Shown in pieces: positions 8,337 through 16,478 of a DNA stretch of 64,000 nucleotides (the first letter of the stretch is position 1; each line of letters opens with the position of its first letter). A program made the position numbers and the translations under genes. Under the pieces are notes generated by a model, which saw only the letters and a list, made by a program, of their open reading frames with translations, made no database searches and was not told where the DNA came from. The stretch lies in the NCBI RefSeq assembly GCF_000429905.1, contig NZ_AUCT01000002.1, forward strand, positions 124,001-188,000, in the 5' to 3' direction. Source of the stretch: Desulfatibacillum aliphaticivorans DSM 15576 (GTDB lineage: Bacteria > Desulfobacterota > Desulfobacteria > Desulfobacterales > Desulfatibacillaceae).

Positions 8337-8567
8337 ATGGAATGCAACTTGCATAAATATCGCGTGGATCCTCGGGAGATTCACTTTATCCGCTTTATCA
8401 TGGAAGCCTGCGATCACGTGGCTGTGGTTTCCACCATCGACGTTAAATCCGGGCTAATTTCTCTGTCCGTGCCGCCGGACAGGGAGGAGGAAGCGGAGGA
8501 GATCATGAATTCCCTGGGCAGGTCCATGTTTTTGGATAAGCTGGAAGACAGAGAGCAGACGCCTTGA
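8337..8567 (+). CDS. DUF4911 family small protein
   Basis: 76-residue cytosolic protein resembling the DUF4911 family (VDPREIHFIRFIMEACDHVAVVSTID, then PDREEEAEEIMNSL). In sulfate reducers and relatives this small protein often precedes miaB, as here: its last bases overlap the miaB start by four bases. Function unknown; the ferredoxin-like pattern of strands and helices could suit a small ligand-binding role. Ribosome binding is weak (AAGGGGC well upstream), so the exact start is uncertain. Confidence 0.68.
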   Translation: MECNLHKYRVDPREIHFIRFIMEACDHVAVVSTIDVKSGLISLSVPPDREEEAEEIMNSLGRSMFLDKLEDREQTP

Positions 8568-9949
8568 AACCAAAGAAATTATATATCAAAACAATGGGAT
8601 GCCAAATGAACGTCTACGACTCGGAGGCCATGGCCCGGGTTTTGGCGCCCATGGGATACGAACTGACGGCCCATAAAAAGGACGCGGATTGCCTGCTGTT
8701 AAACACCTGCGCCATTCGCGCCAAGGCGGAACAGAAAGTTTTCAGCTACCTGGGAAGGCTAACGGGCCTGAAAGGGAACAACCCGGACCTGCTTATTGGC
8801 GTGGGCGGCTGCGTGGCCCAACAGGAGGCCAAAAAAATTTTCGACCGGGCGCCCCACGTGGATTTTGTATTCGGCCCCCATGCCATCAACCGGCTCCCTG
8901 AAATCGTCGCCCAGGCGGAGCAGGGAAAGCGGCATGTTGCGGCCACGGAATTTCTGGATTTCTTTGAAGAAATCAAACAGCCTCACCTGGACAAAGCCGG
9001 TCCGGAGGAAAGCGGCGTTTCCGCCTTTGTAACCATCATGTCCGGCTGCGACAACTATTGCACTTATTGCGTGGTGCCCCACGTTCGGGGCAGGGAGATG
9101 AGCCGGGACAGCCAGGCCATCCTGGCCGAGGTGGAAAATCTGGCCGCCAAGGGCGTTAAGGAAATCACCCTTTTGGGCCAAAACGTCAATTCCTACGGAA
9201 ACAAGGAAGGCTTCGGCTCCTTTGCGGGTCTGCTGCGTTTGGTTCATGAGGCTGAAGGCGTGGAGCGGATTCGGTTCACCACCTCCCATCCCAAGGATTT
9301 ATCGCAGGAATTAATACAGGCCTTTGCGGAGCTTCCCAAGTTGTGCAAGCATATCCATTTGCCTGTCCAGTCCGGATCCAACCGCATTCTTAAGAAAATG
9401 AACCGCGGCTATACCCGGGAGGACTATTTGGGCAAGGTGCGCGCTTTGAGGGAAGCCTGCCCGGAAATCCGGCTGACCACGGACATCATTGCGGGGTTTC
9501 CATCGGAAACCGAAGAGGATTTCCAGGACACCATGGATCTTATCCGCCGGGCGGATTACGATTCCCTGTTTGCATTCATGTATTCGGACCGCCCCTCGGC
9601 GCCCGCCGTCAAATTTCCCGACAAACTGAGCGAAGAGGTGAAAAGCCGCCGTCTGACCCAGGTGCTGAAGGTTTCGGAGGAAATAACCCGGGCCAAGCAC
9701 GCCGCCATGGTGGGCTCCAAACAGCAGGTTTTGGTGGAAGGAAGAAGCGTTCAGAACCCGGAGCAATGGCGAGGCAGGACCGGAGGCCACGTTACGGTCA
9801 ATTTTCTGGCCCCCGCCAGCGGGGATCTTGTGGGAAAACAGGTGGACGTTTTAATAGAAAACGGGTATTCTAATTCCTTGTCAGGAAAGTTATGGACAGA
9901 GGACGGAGACTGCCCCAAGCCCCCAACGGAGGAAAGCCATGCTGCATGA
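8564..9949 (+). CDS. miaB: tRNA-2-methylthio-N6-dimethylallyladenosine synthase MiaB
   Basis: 461-residue radical-SAM methylthiotransferase. The N-terminal UPF0004 domain has its three cluster cysteines in KTMGCQMNVYDSE, NTCAIRAKAE and GVGGCVAQQEAKK. The radical-SAM motif CxxxCxxC is GCDNYCTYCVVPHVRGREMS (about residues 162-175). A TRAM domain for tRNA binding forms the C terminus (GRTGGHVTVNFLAP). It adds a methylthio group to i6A37 of tRNAs reading UNN codons. The start is TTG at 8564 (TTGAAACCAAAG), overlapping the DUF4911 gene. Transcription continues into the bifunctional nuclease gene. Confidence 0.95.
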   Translation: MKPKKLYIKTMGCQMNVYDSEAMARVLAPMGYELTAHKKDADCLLLNTCAIRAKAEQKVFSYLGRLTGLKGNNPDLLIGVGGCVAQQEAKKIFDRAPHVDFVFGPHAINRLPEIVAQAEQGKRHVAATEFLDFFEEIKQPHLDKAGPEESGVSAFVTIMSGCDNYCTYCVVPHVRGREMSRDSQAILAEVENLAAKGVKEITLLGQNVNSYGNKEGFGSFAGLLRLVHEAEGVERIRFTTSHPKDLSQELIQAFAELPKLCKHIHLPVQSGSNRILKKMNRGYTREDYLGKVRALREACPEIRLTTDIIAGFPSETEEDFQDTMDLIRRADYDSLFAFMYSDRPSAPAVKFPDKLSEEVKSRRLTQVLKVSEEITRAKHAAMVGSKQQVLVEGRSVQNPEQWRGRTGGHVTVNFLAPASGDLVGKQVDVLIENGYSNSLSGKLWTEDGDCPKPPTEESHAA

Positions 9950-10433
9950 AATGGAGGTAGCTGGACTTGCCCTGGACCCTTCCAACAACACTCCGATTTT
10001 GGTGTTGAAATCCCTGGACGGCGAGCAAACCCTACCCATCTGGATCGGGCTGCTGGAGGCGGCTTCCATTGCCATGGCCCTGCAAAACGTGGAGTTCAGC
10101 AGGCCCATGACGCACGACCTGTTCAAGAATTTCGTGGACACTCTGGCCATTAGCGTAGATAAGGTGGAGGTGTGCGACCTCCAGGAAAGCACCTTTTTCG
10201 CCAGAATTTTCTTCAAGGGGGAAGAAGGTGAGTTCTCCCTGGACGCCAGGCCCAGCGACGCCATAGCCATCGCCCTTCGGACCAAGTCGCCCATTTTCGC
10301 CGAAGACGAGGTCATCGCCAAATCATCGACATCGGGCCCGGCCGTTGCGGAAGACGAAAGCGAAGAGGGTAAAAAGTGGGCCGAATACCTGGAAAAACTC
10401 AACCCCGAGGATTTCGGGAAATATAAAATGTGA
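9939..10433 (+). CDS. Bifunctional nuclease (BFN/DUF151) family protein
   Basis: 164 residues. The BFN domain covers residues 1-125, with the family pattern ILVLKSLDGEQTLPIWIGLLEAASIA, HDLFKNFVDTL and LDARPSDAIAIALRTKSPIF. Members are cytosolic and were first described as DNase/RNase; the bacterial role is poorly defined. A ~40-residue acidic tail (AEDESEEGKKWAEYLEKLNPEDFGKYK) follows, a UVR-like or interaction helix. It overlaps miaB by 11 bases and is followed six bases later by the PHP-receiver gene, so they form one transcription unit. Confidence 0.85.
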   Translation: MLHEMEVAGLALDPSNNTPILVLKSLDGEQTLPIWIGLLEAASIAMALQNVEFSRPMTHDLFKNFVDTLAISVDKVEVCDLQESTFFARIFFKGEEGEFSLDARPSDAIAIALRTKSPIFAEDEVIAKSSTSGPAVAEDESEEGKKWAEYLEKLNPEDFGKYKM

Positions 10434-10439
10434 TTCCCC

Positions 10440-11498
10440 ATGATTGATCTGCATACCCATACGATTTTTTCGGACGGCGTCCTCATTCCCGCGGAACTGG
10501 CGCGCCGCGCCCAGGTGGCGGGCCTGACGGCCATGGCCATGACGGACCACGGGGATCATTCCAACCTGGACTTCATCATCCCCAGGCTGGTTACGGTGGC
10601 CCAGGAGTTGAACGCGGCCATGCCTTTCACCGTGATTCCCGGCATTGAACTGACCCATGTGCCACCGTCCATCATTGCTGACGCGGCCGCCAAGGCCAGG
10701 GACTTGGGAGCGCAAATTGTGGTGGTTCACGGAGAAACCATCGTGGAGCCCGTATGCCCCGGAACCAATCAGGCGGCCATCGAGGCCTGCGTGGACGTGC
10801 TGGCCCACCCCGGTCAGATCACCGAAGCAGAGGCGGCTCTGGCTGCGGATAAAGGGGTGCTTTTGGAAATCACCGGACGCAAGGGCCATAGCCTGACCAA
10901 CGGGCATGTGGCGCGCATGGCGAAAAAAGTCGGCGCCCGCCTTGTGGTGAACTCCGACTCCCACGCGCCCGGCGACCTCATGAGTCCGGAATGGGCGGAA
11001 AAGGTGGTTTTAGGCGCCGGCTTGACACGCGAGGATTTTCAGGCCATGCAAAAGGAGGCCCGGGCTTTTCTCCCCAATCAAACGCAGGAAACAAGCGCTT
11101 CGTTGAGAATGCTTGTTGTGGATGACGACGCCATGAGCCGCATGGTGTTATGCCGCGCTTTGGGCGCCCATGGGGAATGCCTGACCGCCGCCAACGGCCG
11201 CGAAGCCATAGACGCTTTTCGCCAGGCCCTGGCGGAAAACAGGCCCTTTGACATGATTACCCTGGATGTGATGATGCCGGACGTGGACGGGAGGTCCGCC
11301 CTGGCCCAGATTCGCTTCTTGGAAGAAGATAGAGATATCGAGCCCGAAAACAGAACCAAGATTATTATGACCACCACCCTTTCGGAAAGAAAAGATATTG
11401 AGGGGGCGTTCAGGGATCAGTGCGATGCATATGTCACCAAACCCGTCAGAGTGGACGAACTTTTGGAACGGGTGAGGCAATTCGGGCTCATCGACTGA
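10440..11498 (+). CDS. PHP-domain phosphoesterase fused to a response-regulator receiver domain
   Basis: 352 residues in two parts. Residues 1-213 are a PHP domain: HTHTIFSDG (metal-binding H-x-H), MTDHGDHSN, GIELTH, VVVHGE, VLAHPGQI and VNSDSHAPGD place the histidines and aspartates of a tri-metal site. Residues ~221-350 are a CheY-like receiver: VVDDDAMSR acid pocket, phospho-acceptor Asp in ITLDVMMPDVDG, and Lys in AYVTKPVRV. The joining is unusual: phosphorylation could gate a phosphoesterase, or the PHP part may act on histidinol-phosphate-like or nucleotide substrates. The cognate kinase is not adjacent. Cytosolic. Domain calls are secure; the regulatory idea is inference. Confidence 0.82.
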   Translation: MIDLHTHTIFSDGVLIPAELARRAQVAGLTAMAMTDHGDHSNLDFIIPRLVTVAQELNAAMPFTVIPGIELTHVPPSIIADAAAKARDLGAQIVVVHGETIVEPVCPGTNQAAIEACVDVLAHPGQITEAEAALAADKGVLLEITGRKGHSLTNGHVARMAKKVGARLVVNSDSHAPGDLMSPEWAEKVVLGAGLTREDFQAMQKEARAFLPNQTQETSASLRMLVVDDDAMSRMVLCRALGAHGECLTAANGREAIDAFRQALAENRPFDMITLDVMMPDVDGRSALAQIRFLEEDRDIEPENRTKIIMTTTLSERKDIEGAFRDQCDAYVTKPVRVDELLERVRQFGLID

Positions 11499-11520
11499 TT
11501 GCAAACGCCGGGGAGGACAT

Positions 11521-12051
11521 TTGAGGCCGTTTTTTTTCATCAAAACGTTTAGTGCACTGGCTTGCTGTTTAATCTGCCTTGCGGGTTTGGGACATGCCGT
11601 GGAAGTGAGCATCGCCCAAGCCGAAGCCAAGTCAGGCGAAACAATCTCCGTACCGATTATGATTGACGCGGTGGACAACCTGGCCGGGGTGAAACTGGTG
11701 GTCCTGTACGACGCTAACGTGCTGGAATTCAAGAACGCCGTCAAAGGCCCCAAAGCCGGCAGCCTGATGCATGTGGTCAACAGCAAGACGCCGGGCCGGG
11801 TGGTGGTGGTCATGGCCGGCGCCCGAGGCATCAAAGGCGAAAATTTTCCCATAGTCACCCTGGACTTTCTGGCCAAGCCCTGCGCCCAGGAATCCTGTAT
11901 CTCCAACCTGAAAATTACAGAGGCTCAACTCATGAGCGACAAGCTCAAGGATCTGGAATTTTCACTGAAATCTCAAGATGTTGTAGTCGTTCCATCCAAG
12001 GAGGCCACTGCCTCGCCGGCCCCGCCGGAAAAAATGCCGAACGCCTCCTGA
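11521..12051 (+). CDS. Exported cohesin-domain protein
   Basis: 176 residues starting at TTG 11521 behind GGGGAGGAC. The signal peptide is about residues 1-26 (FFIKTFSALACCLICLAGLGHA). Residues ~27-160 resemble a cohesin/dockerin-binding beta sandwich: SIAQAEAKSGETISVPIMID, NLAGVKLVVLYDANVLEFK, and a later VTLDFLAKP strand. In non-cellulolytic bacteria such domains occur in secreted proteins of unclear partner. A Pro/Ala-rich tail ends the chain. No dockerin gene is visible. It could be co-transcribed with the PHP-receiver gene 22 bp upstream. Confidence 0.7.
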   Translation: MRPFFFIKTFSALACCLICLAGLGHAVEVSIAQAEAKSGETISVPIMIDAVDNLAGVKLVVLYDANVLEFKNAVKGPKAGSLMHVVNSKTPGRVVVVMAGARGIKGENFPIVTLDFLAKPCAQESCISNLKITEAQLMSDKLKDLEFSLKSQDVVVVPSKEATASPAPPEKMPNAS

Positions 12052-12161
12052 AATATTTTGACAAGCCGAGAAAAAGCGTGTTACCCATAGCCGTTTTGAC
12101 CAACGCCTAACTTTTGGCTGACGCGGTTCATGACCTTGTCATGTTATCCAGGAGGATTAGT

Positions 12162-13235
12162 ATGCCCTACCCCTACGAGAAGTTGACCAAGCTCCCCGCG
12201 CGCGAAAAACTCACGCTGCTCATGAGAAACGAAAAACTTTTCCACATTATATTCGCCGAACAATTCGGCAAAAAAACCCTGGATTTGTTGTTTGGCGTGG
12301 CCACCAAACTGCGCAAGATCGCGAAATCCCGCGAAGGACAGGACTTCCTGGGCAATCTTCTGGCCCACAAGTCGGCCATGCTGTATTTCACCCAGCCTTC
12401 CACAAGAACCTATTTGTCCTTTGTGCGGGCGTGCCAGTTTTTGGGCATGAACTACGCCGAAGTCCGGGACCCCAGCATTTCGTCCTCGTTCAAAGGGGAG
12501 AGCGATATTGACGGCGTGCGCACCTTTTCCAATTATTTCGACCTGATCATCATGCGCCACGCCGAGGGGGGATTCGCCGAAAGGGTGGCCTATCTCATGA
12601 ACGAAACGGGCAGGCCCATCCCGGTCATCAGCGCGGGCGCGGGCCCTGACGAGCATCCCACCCAGGCGCTTTTGGATCTGTATACGTTAAACCGCTCCTT
12701 TGGGGAAAGGGCCGGCGGCATCAACGGCATTCACATCGCCTTTATGGGCGACGTGGCGCGAGGCCGCACGGTGCGCTCTTTGGCCAAACTCCTCACCCGG
12801 TACGAAAACATCCACATGTCCTTTGTGTCTCCCCCGGAATTGAAAATCAAAGAAGATCTAAGAAAATGGCTGGACCGCAGAGGCGCCAAGTTCCAGGAAA
12901 TCGAGGACGTGAACACCATTATCAAGGATATTGACGCCATTTACGTCACCCGCATTCAGGACGAGTACAAAGACGAAAGCATTGTGGAGGAAGAAGTCAA
13001 TTACGAACCTTATTGCCTGACCATGGAGCAGGTGAACCTGATGAAGCCAACGGCGATCGTCATGCACCCCCTGCCCCGGCGCGACGAGCTGGACGTGAGG
13101 ATCGACCAGGATCCCCGGGCCGCTTACTGGAAGCAGGAGCGCAACGGCATGTGGATTCGGGCCGCCCTGGTGGCTTATGTTTTTAACGCGGACAGCCTGA
13201 TCAACCACTATTATACGGAAAATTACAGCCACTAA
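12162..13235 (+). CDS. pyrB: Aspartate/ornithine carbamoyltransferase family protein, probably aspartate carbamoyltransferase
   Basis: 357 residues from ATG 12162, chosen because GGAGGATTAGT sits immediately upstream. The carbamoyl-phosphate site is PSTRTYLSF, followed by KGESDIDGVRTFSNYFDLIIMRH, DEHPTQALLDLYTL and the aspartate-side signature MHPLPRRDELD. It catalyses carbamoyl phosphate plus aspartate to carbamoyl aspartate, the first committed pyrimidine step. The protein carries an N-terminal extension of ~45 residues and an inserted block compared with the ~310-residue E. coli catalytic chain, so it belongs to a longer subgroup. No pyrI or pyrC is adjacent; a strong terminator follows. 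Confidence 0.83.
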   Translation: MPYPYEKLTKLPAREKLTLLMRNEKLFHIIFAEQFGKKTLDLLFGVATKLRKIAKSREGQDFLGNLLAHKSAMLYFTQPSTRTYLSFVRACQFLGMNYAEVRDPSISSSFKGESDIDGVRTFSNYFDLIIMRHAEGGFAERVAYLMNETGRPIPVISAGAGPDEHPTQALLDLYTLNRSFGERAGGINGIHIAFMGDVARGRTVRSLAKLLTRYENIHMSFVSPPELKIKEDLRKWLDRRGAKFQEIEDVNTIIKDIDAIYVTRIQDEYKDESIVEEEVNYEPYCLTMEQVNLMKPTAIVMHPLPRRDELDVRIDQDPRAAYWKQERNGMWIRAALVAYVFNADSLINHYYTENYSH

Positions 13236-13277
13236 AAATGCTGAAGCCGCCCCGGGCGGTTGCTATTAGGAATTATA

Positions 13278-13318
13278 AAGCCGATGGGCGTTTTTTGCGC
13301 CCGCCGGCTTTTTTTTTG
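13278..13318 (+). terminator. Rho-independent terminator of pyrB
   Basis: AAGCCGATGGGCG (13278-13290) pairs with CGCCCGCCGGCTT (13298-13310) with two mismatches around a T-rich loop, followed by eight T. It lies 43 bases past the pyrB stop. Confidence 0.88.
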
Positions 13319-13737
13319 TTGCAGTGAAGCAAAAGACGAAGTGGATTATTGCGCCTCTGTGAAAAACGACGCTGGGTCCCCGCTTGCGGACGATCCTGAA
13401 AAAACGGATCGCCCTTGCGGGGATGACGGTCTTGCCGGGCGCCGGAGAGTTCTTCAGGCGATTGCAATTTCAGAAGCAATCAAAGTTGCAAGGGCGCAAC
13501 GAGGCGAATTTTGTTGGGTTTCGCGGGGCTCTACCCAACAGCGCGGCATGGAGAGTCATGGGTTGGGTTAAGAAGTCCGGCGTTCAAGCTGAAAGCCAGC
13601 GATCATGCATGCGGACTTCAGACCCAACAAAATGTCGCCCCAATTGATGCCCAAAAAAACAGCCCGAAAAACGCCTTTAAAAGCATTATGCGGGCTGGGT
13701 TGTTTTGCATTTTCAATAGGGACGGCGGTGGGCTTGA
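13319..13737. other. Intergenic region containing repeat-derived sequence
   Basis: No credible gene. Apart from the inverted-repeat element at 13503-13638, the part 13375-13435 contains GGTCCCCGC...GCGGGGATGACG-type complementary blocks like those near 680-700. The stretch next to the following gene's stop codon (13700-13737) holds nothing recognisable. Confidence 0.5.
13503..13638. repeat. 136-bp inverted-repeat element (MITE-like)
   Basis: Its ends are GGCGA-ATTTTGTTGGGT (13503-13519) and the inverted ACCCAACAAAAT-G-TCGCC (13622-13639), differing by one inserted base. The interior carries further short ACCCAAC / GTTGGGT blocks around 13540-13570. It encodes nothing. The 12-mer arm recurs alone at 722-733, so the family is dispersed. 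Non-autonomous mobile element or palindromic repeat is inference. Confidence 0.6.
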
Positions 13738-14730
13738 TTACTCCGTCCCAGGCACGGTCTGGGTTAAAATCGCCAGGCCGGACTCCTGCATTTCCCTTTG
13801 TAACTGCAAATTGGCGTTCAACACGGCCGATTGCTCCGGGCTTAAAAGGCCGTCCGTCATCTGGCTGATTTCGTGATGATAGGTCGCCAGGTCCTCGGTT
13901 CTTTCAAAGGCTATTTCCGGGTCCTGAAGCACCCGGGCGAAGCCCTGGGGCGTGCGCGTGGACTGCAAAGACGGGTAGTCCTGTATTTGCTGCACCATCA
14001 GATCCAGCAACTGCTCCTCGTACACGGCGTTGAGCGGGACGTCCGCGTCCTTTTCGGCCAGCACAGCCAGTTGATGCTGTATGCGGGCCATGCGAACGTC
14101 TTCAAAATCCTGATAGACCTGATTCAGCTCCTCCCCCAAAGTCTGGGCGATAGCGGCGTCCAAGGGCTGGACCACCGCGGCGGCCTGCTCCGCCAGTTCG
14201 GCCCGCTGGCCTTCCGTCAAATCCCGGGAGAGGAGTTGGACGATATATTCGTTGGCCGCGGCCTGTCTTTCTATAACGAGTGCGCGGAATCGCTCTGCAG
14301 TTTCCGGCGGAAGGTCGAGGAGTTCGTCCAGGGCGTTATCCAGCATATTGGAGGCCGCCCGGTGACGGGTGCGCAAAATGCTTCCCTGCTTCATTTTTTG
14401 TATGGCTTGGACTTCGGCGGAATTGGGAGGAGGAAAGGCGGGAGGCTCAACTCTTCCTGCTTCCGGAAGGTCTTGAATCTGCTTTTCAAAGGCCTCCACC
14501 GCCGCCTGGTAATTCCGCCCCTGATTCAGGCGGCTTTTCTCCTGGGATACTGTGTCGGGAATGACGGGCAAACGGGCTTCATCCAGCAAAGCTTCCAAAC
14601 GGTGCACTTTTGCGGATAACAGTTTGACCTGTCTTTGAGCTTCTCTCAGCTTTTCATGCTCGAAATAATTGAGCCAGGCCAAGGCGATGATCACCAGAGT
14701 AACGACAAAGCTGATCTTCCTGGATCGCAT
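13738..14730 (-). CDS. Membrane-anchored coiled-coil protein of unknown function
   Basis: 330 residues, family not recognised. The N terminus has one transmembrane segment (about residues 7-21, ISFVVTLVIIALAWLNYF), followed directly by a heptad-like helix (HEKLREAQRQVKLLSAKVHRLEALLDEA). The rest is almost all alpha-helical and acidic, with Gln/Glu-rich heptads and no cysteines. The arrangement suggests a single-pass protein with its bulk in the periplasm. Its neighbour downstream on the chromosome is the pyrB terminator; upstream on the same strand (63 bp past its stop) is the small protein at 14794-15066, so co-transcription is possible. Confidence 0.6.
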   Translation of the reverse strand: MRSRKISFVVTLVIIALAWLNYFEHEKLREAQRQVKLLSAKVHRLEALLDEARLPVIPDTVSQEKSRLNQGRNYQAAVEAFEKQIQDLPEAGRVEPPAFPPPNSAEVQAIQKMKQGSILRTRHRAASNMLDNALDELLDLPPETAERFRALVIERQAAANEYIVQLLSRDLTEGQRAELAEQAAAVVQPLDAAIAQTLGEELNQVYQDFEDVRMARIQHQLAVLAEKDADVPLNAVYEEQLLDLMVQQIQDYPSLQSTRTPQGFARVLQDPEIAFERTEDLATYHHEISQMTDGLLSPEQSAVLNANLQLQREMQESGLAILTQTVPGTE

Positions 14731-14793
14731 TTTAGACGCATCCTCAAACGCCGGGAACGCAAGTATGTCATGTAAGGAAAGGGGCGGCCGGGA

Positions 14794-15066
14794 TTAATCT
14801 TCGGGCTCCGCCCACACAATGTGGCTTTTGTTGATGAACAAGACCTTGCCGGAGCATCCTCGATTCTCACAATTGGTGAGAACGATAAACTGGCTGTCCC
14901 CCTTGGTGAAAAGGTCGGAGACTCTTTCCTTAATGCCTATGTTGACCTCGCCCATGAGGGTGGATCCGTCAGTCGTCCGGACCGTGATACGCCTGTAGTC
15001 CTTTTTAAAGACATCCATCCTGGCTTTTTCATATAGCTTTTCCGGCGGCACGATCATCACCTCCAT
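14794..15066 (-). CDS. Small uncharacterised protein with Sm/PilZ-like strand pattern
   Basis: 90 residues. The pattern DYRRITVRTTDGSTLMGEVNIG, ERVSDLF and FIVLTNCENRGC suggests a short beta-barrel. Similar small proteins occur widely in deltaproteobacteria without assigned function. Cytosolic, no signal peptide. The first Met (15066) and Met4 are both possible starts. Confidence 0.58.
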   Translation of the reverse strand: MEVMIVPPEKLYEKARMDVFKKDYRRITVRTTDGSTLMGEVNIGIKERVSDLFTKGDSQFIVLTNCENRGCSGKVLFINKSHIVWAEPED

Positions 15067-15175
15067 TGCATATCATGATTAGGTGTGTGAAGCGTTAAGT
15101 TGGATTTGACCACAAGCAGGGCCGGTCTGTCAACCCGGATTATCCGTTAATATGCCTGAACTGTGTGCAATTTCA

Positions 15176-15826
15176 CTAGGGCGCCAGCATTTGGCATTCA
15201 GGCGCTTTGCCTTTTGCCAATTGTATAAGGGCGCCGGCCGACGAACGGCTCATTGCGCAGTTGACGACCAGGGTTTTTCCGGCCATGGCCGTTCCGGCAT
15301 TTTCGTGGATGTGCCCGCAAATGCACACCGCCGGTTCGCGTTTTTTAATCAGGGAAGCCACGCTTTTTGAGCCTGCATTGAACTTGCCCAGAACCTTGTC
15401 CGTCACGCCGTAAGGAGGCGGATGCACCACCATGACGCAACCCGGCGTCAGAAGATTATCCAGGCGGCTTACAACGCCTTTTTCAAACAAGGCCAGCTTG
15501 GAGCGGAACGGAATGGGAACCGTCCCCCCGGCGCCCACGAAGGTCGCGCCTTCCAGCATGGCGGTTTTCAGGTGCAAATCCTCCACCCTGGGCGTTTTTG
15601 CCGCAAGCTCTTGAATGGATTTACCGTCCGTATTGCCTTTTATGACAAAAACAGGCAGCCCCAGGGCGCTCAAGGCCTGCATGACGTCCTGGGCGCCTTT
15701 GCCCATGTGGCTGGCCAGATCTCCGGCGGCAATCAGGACGTCGGGCTTTTCCCGCTGCACAATTTTCTTTATGGCTTCCAGATGGCCGGGGTTCCCATGG
15801 ATGTCGGCCACGGCGTATATCAGCAT
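15176..15826 (-). CDS. Calcineurin-like metallophosphoesterase, YfcE/MJ0936-like
   Basis: 216 residues with the calcineurin-like motifs in order: VADIHGN (D-x-H), LIAAGDLAS (GD), KGNTDG (GN-[HD]), VVHPPPYG (VxHPP) and CICGHIHEN (GHxH). These ligate a dinuclear metal centre. Substrate is probably a phosphodiester or phosphomonoester, unknown here. It is the last gene of a run: the MtnX-like phosphatase ends seven bases upstream, and two sensor proteins precede that. Cytosolic. Confidence 0.86.
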   Translation of the reverse strand: MLIYAVADIHGNPGHLEAIKKIVQREKPDVLIAAGDLASHMGKGAQDVMQALSALGLPVFVIKGNTDGKSIQELAAKTPRVEDLHLKTAMLEGATFVGAGGTVPIPFRSKLALFEKGVVSRLDNLLTPGCVMVVHPPPYGVTDKVLGKFNAGSKSVASLIKKREPAVCICGHIHENAGTAMAGKTLVVNCAMSRSSAGALIQLAKGKAPECQMLAP

Positions 15827-15833
15827 GGATCTC

Positions 15834-16478
15834 CTATTTAGACCACATTTGCGCCAGATGGTCCTTTATTTCAAAAAAATCCTGATAAGGAATATATTCC
15901 AGATTGTGTTTGTCCATGTATTTGGCGAGGCTCGCCCGGGCGAAAACAGTCTGGGCGGCCAGCCCCATATTCAGGTCCGTAACTCCGTCCCCTATGGCGA
16001 TGCTGTGCTTGTAATTATACATGCTCATCACCTTGGCCTTGGCCATCAGCTCGTCGCCCTCCTCAAAATCCGCCAGAACCTTCATGTTGGGGCCGTCCAA
16101 GTCCAGGGACAAGGAATAAATACCCGTCAACCGCTTCGTCAAGGGGCCTAAAATGGCCTGGGCCATGACATGCAGCCCGCCGGAAACCAGGATGAAGGGG
16201 ACGCCGCGTTTGTCCAGAAAGTCCAGAAACTCCACGAATCCCGGCCGGATTTCCTTACCCTCGCAAAATTCGATGATATCCCCGTAAGCGCTGGATGGAA
16301 GCGATTCCACAAGCATGCGCACCCCTTGAGCCAAAGTGGCCTTGCCTGCGTAAATCTGCTCCAAAACCTGCCGGGCCTTATCCGGAACCATCTCCATAAG
16401 CATGGTGGAAAAGGTTTCCTGGACGGTAATGGTGCCGTCAAAGTCGCAAAAAACTATATTGTCGTATTCTGGTTGCAT
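15834..16478 (-). CDS. MtnX-like HAD-IB phosphatase
   Basis: 214 residues. HAD motif I is FCDFDGTITVQET (nucleophile Asp12), motif II is FILVSGGLH, motif III lies around the basic segment before it, and motif IV is AIGDGVTDLNMGL. The closest group is the 2-hydroxy-3-keto-5-methylthiopentenyl-1-phosphate phosphatase (MtnX)/phosphoserine-phosphatase-like family. In the methionine salvage pathway MtnX dephosphorylates HK-MTPenyl-1-P, but no other mtn gene is adjacent, so the substrate is uncertain. The start overlaps the receiver-kinase gene by 25 bases, placing a metabolic phosphatase inside a signalling operon. Confidence 0.75.
   Translation of the reverse strand: MQPEYDNIVFCDFDGTITVQETFSTMLMEMVPDKARQVLEQIYAGKATLAQGVRMLVESLPSSAYGDIIEFCEGKEIRPGFVEFLDFLDKRGVPFILVSGGLHVMAQAILGPLTKRLTGIYSLSLDLDGPNMKVLADFEEGDELMAKAKVMSMYNYKHSIAIGDGVTDLNMGLAAQTVFARASLAKYMDKHNLEYIPYQDFFEIKDHLAQMWSK

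Noticed and set aside
13279..13700. Several short plus-strand frames after pyrB
   Set aside because: They cross the pyrB terminator and the inverted-repeat element and show no family features.
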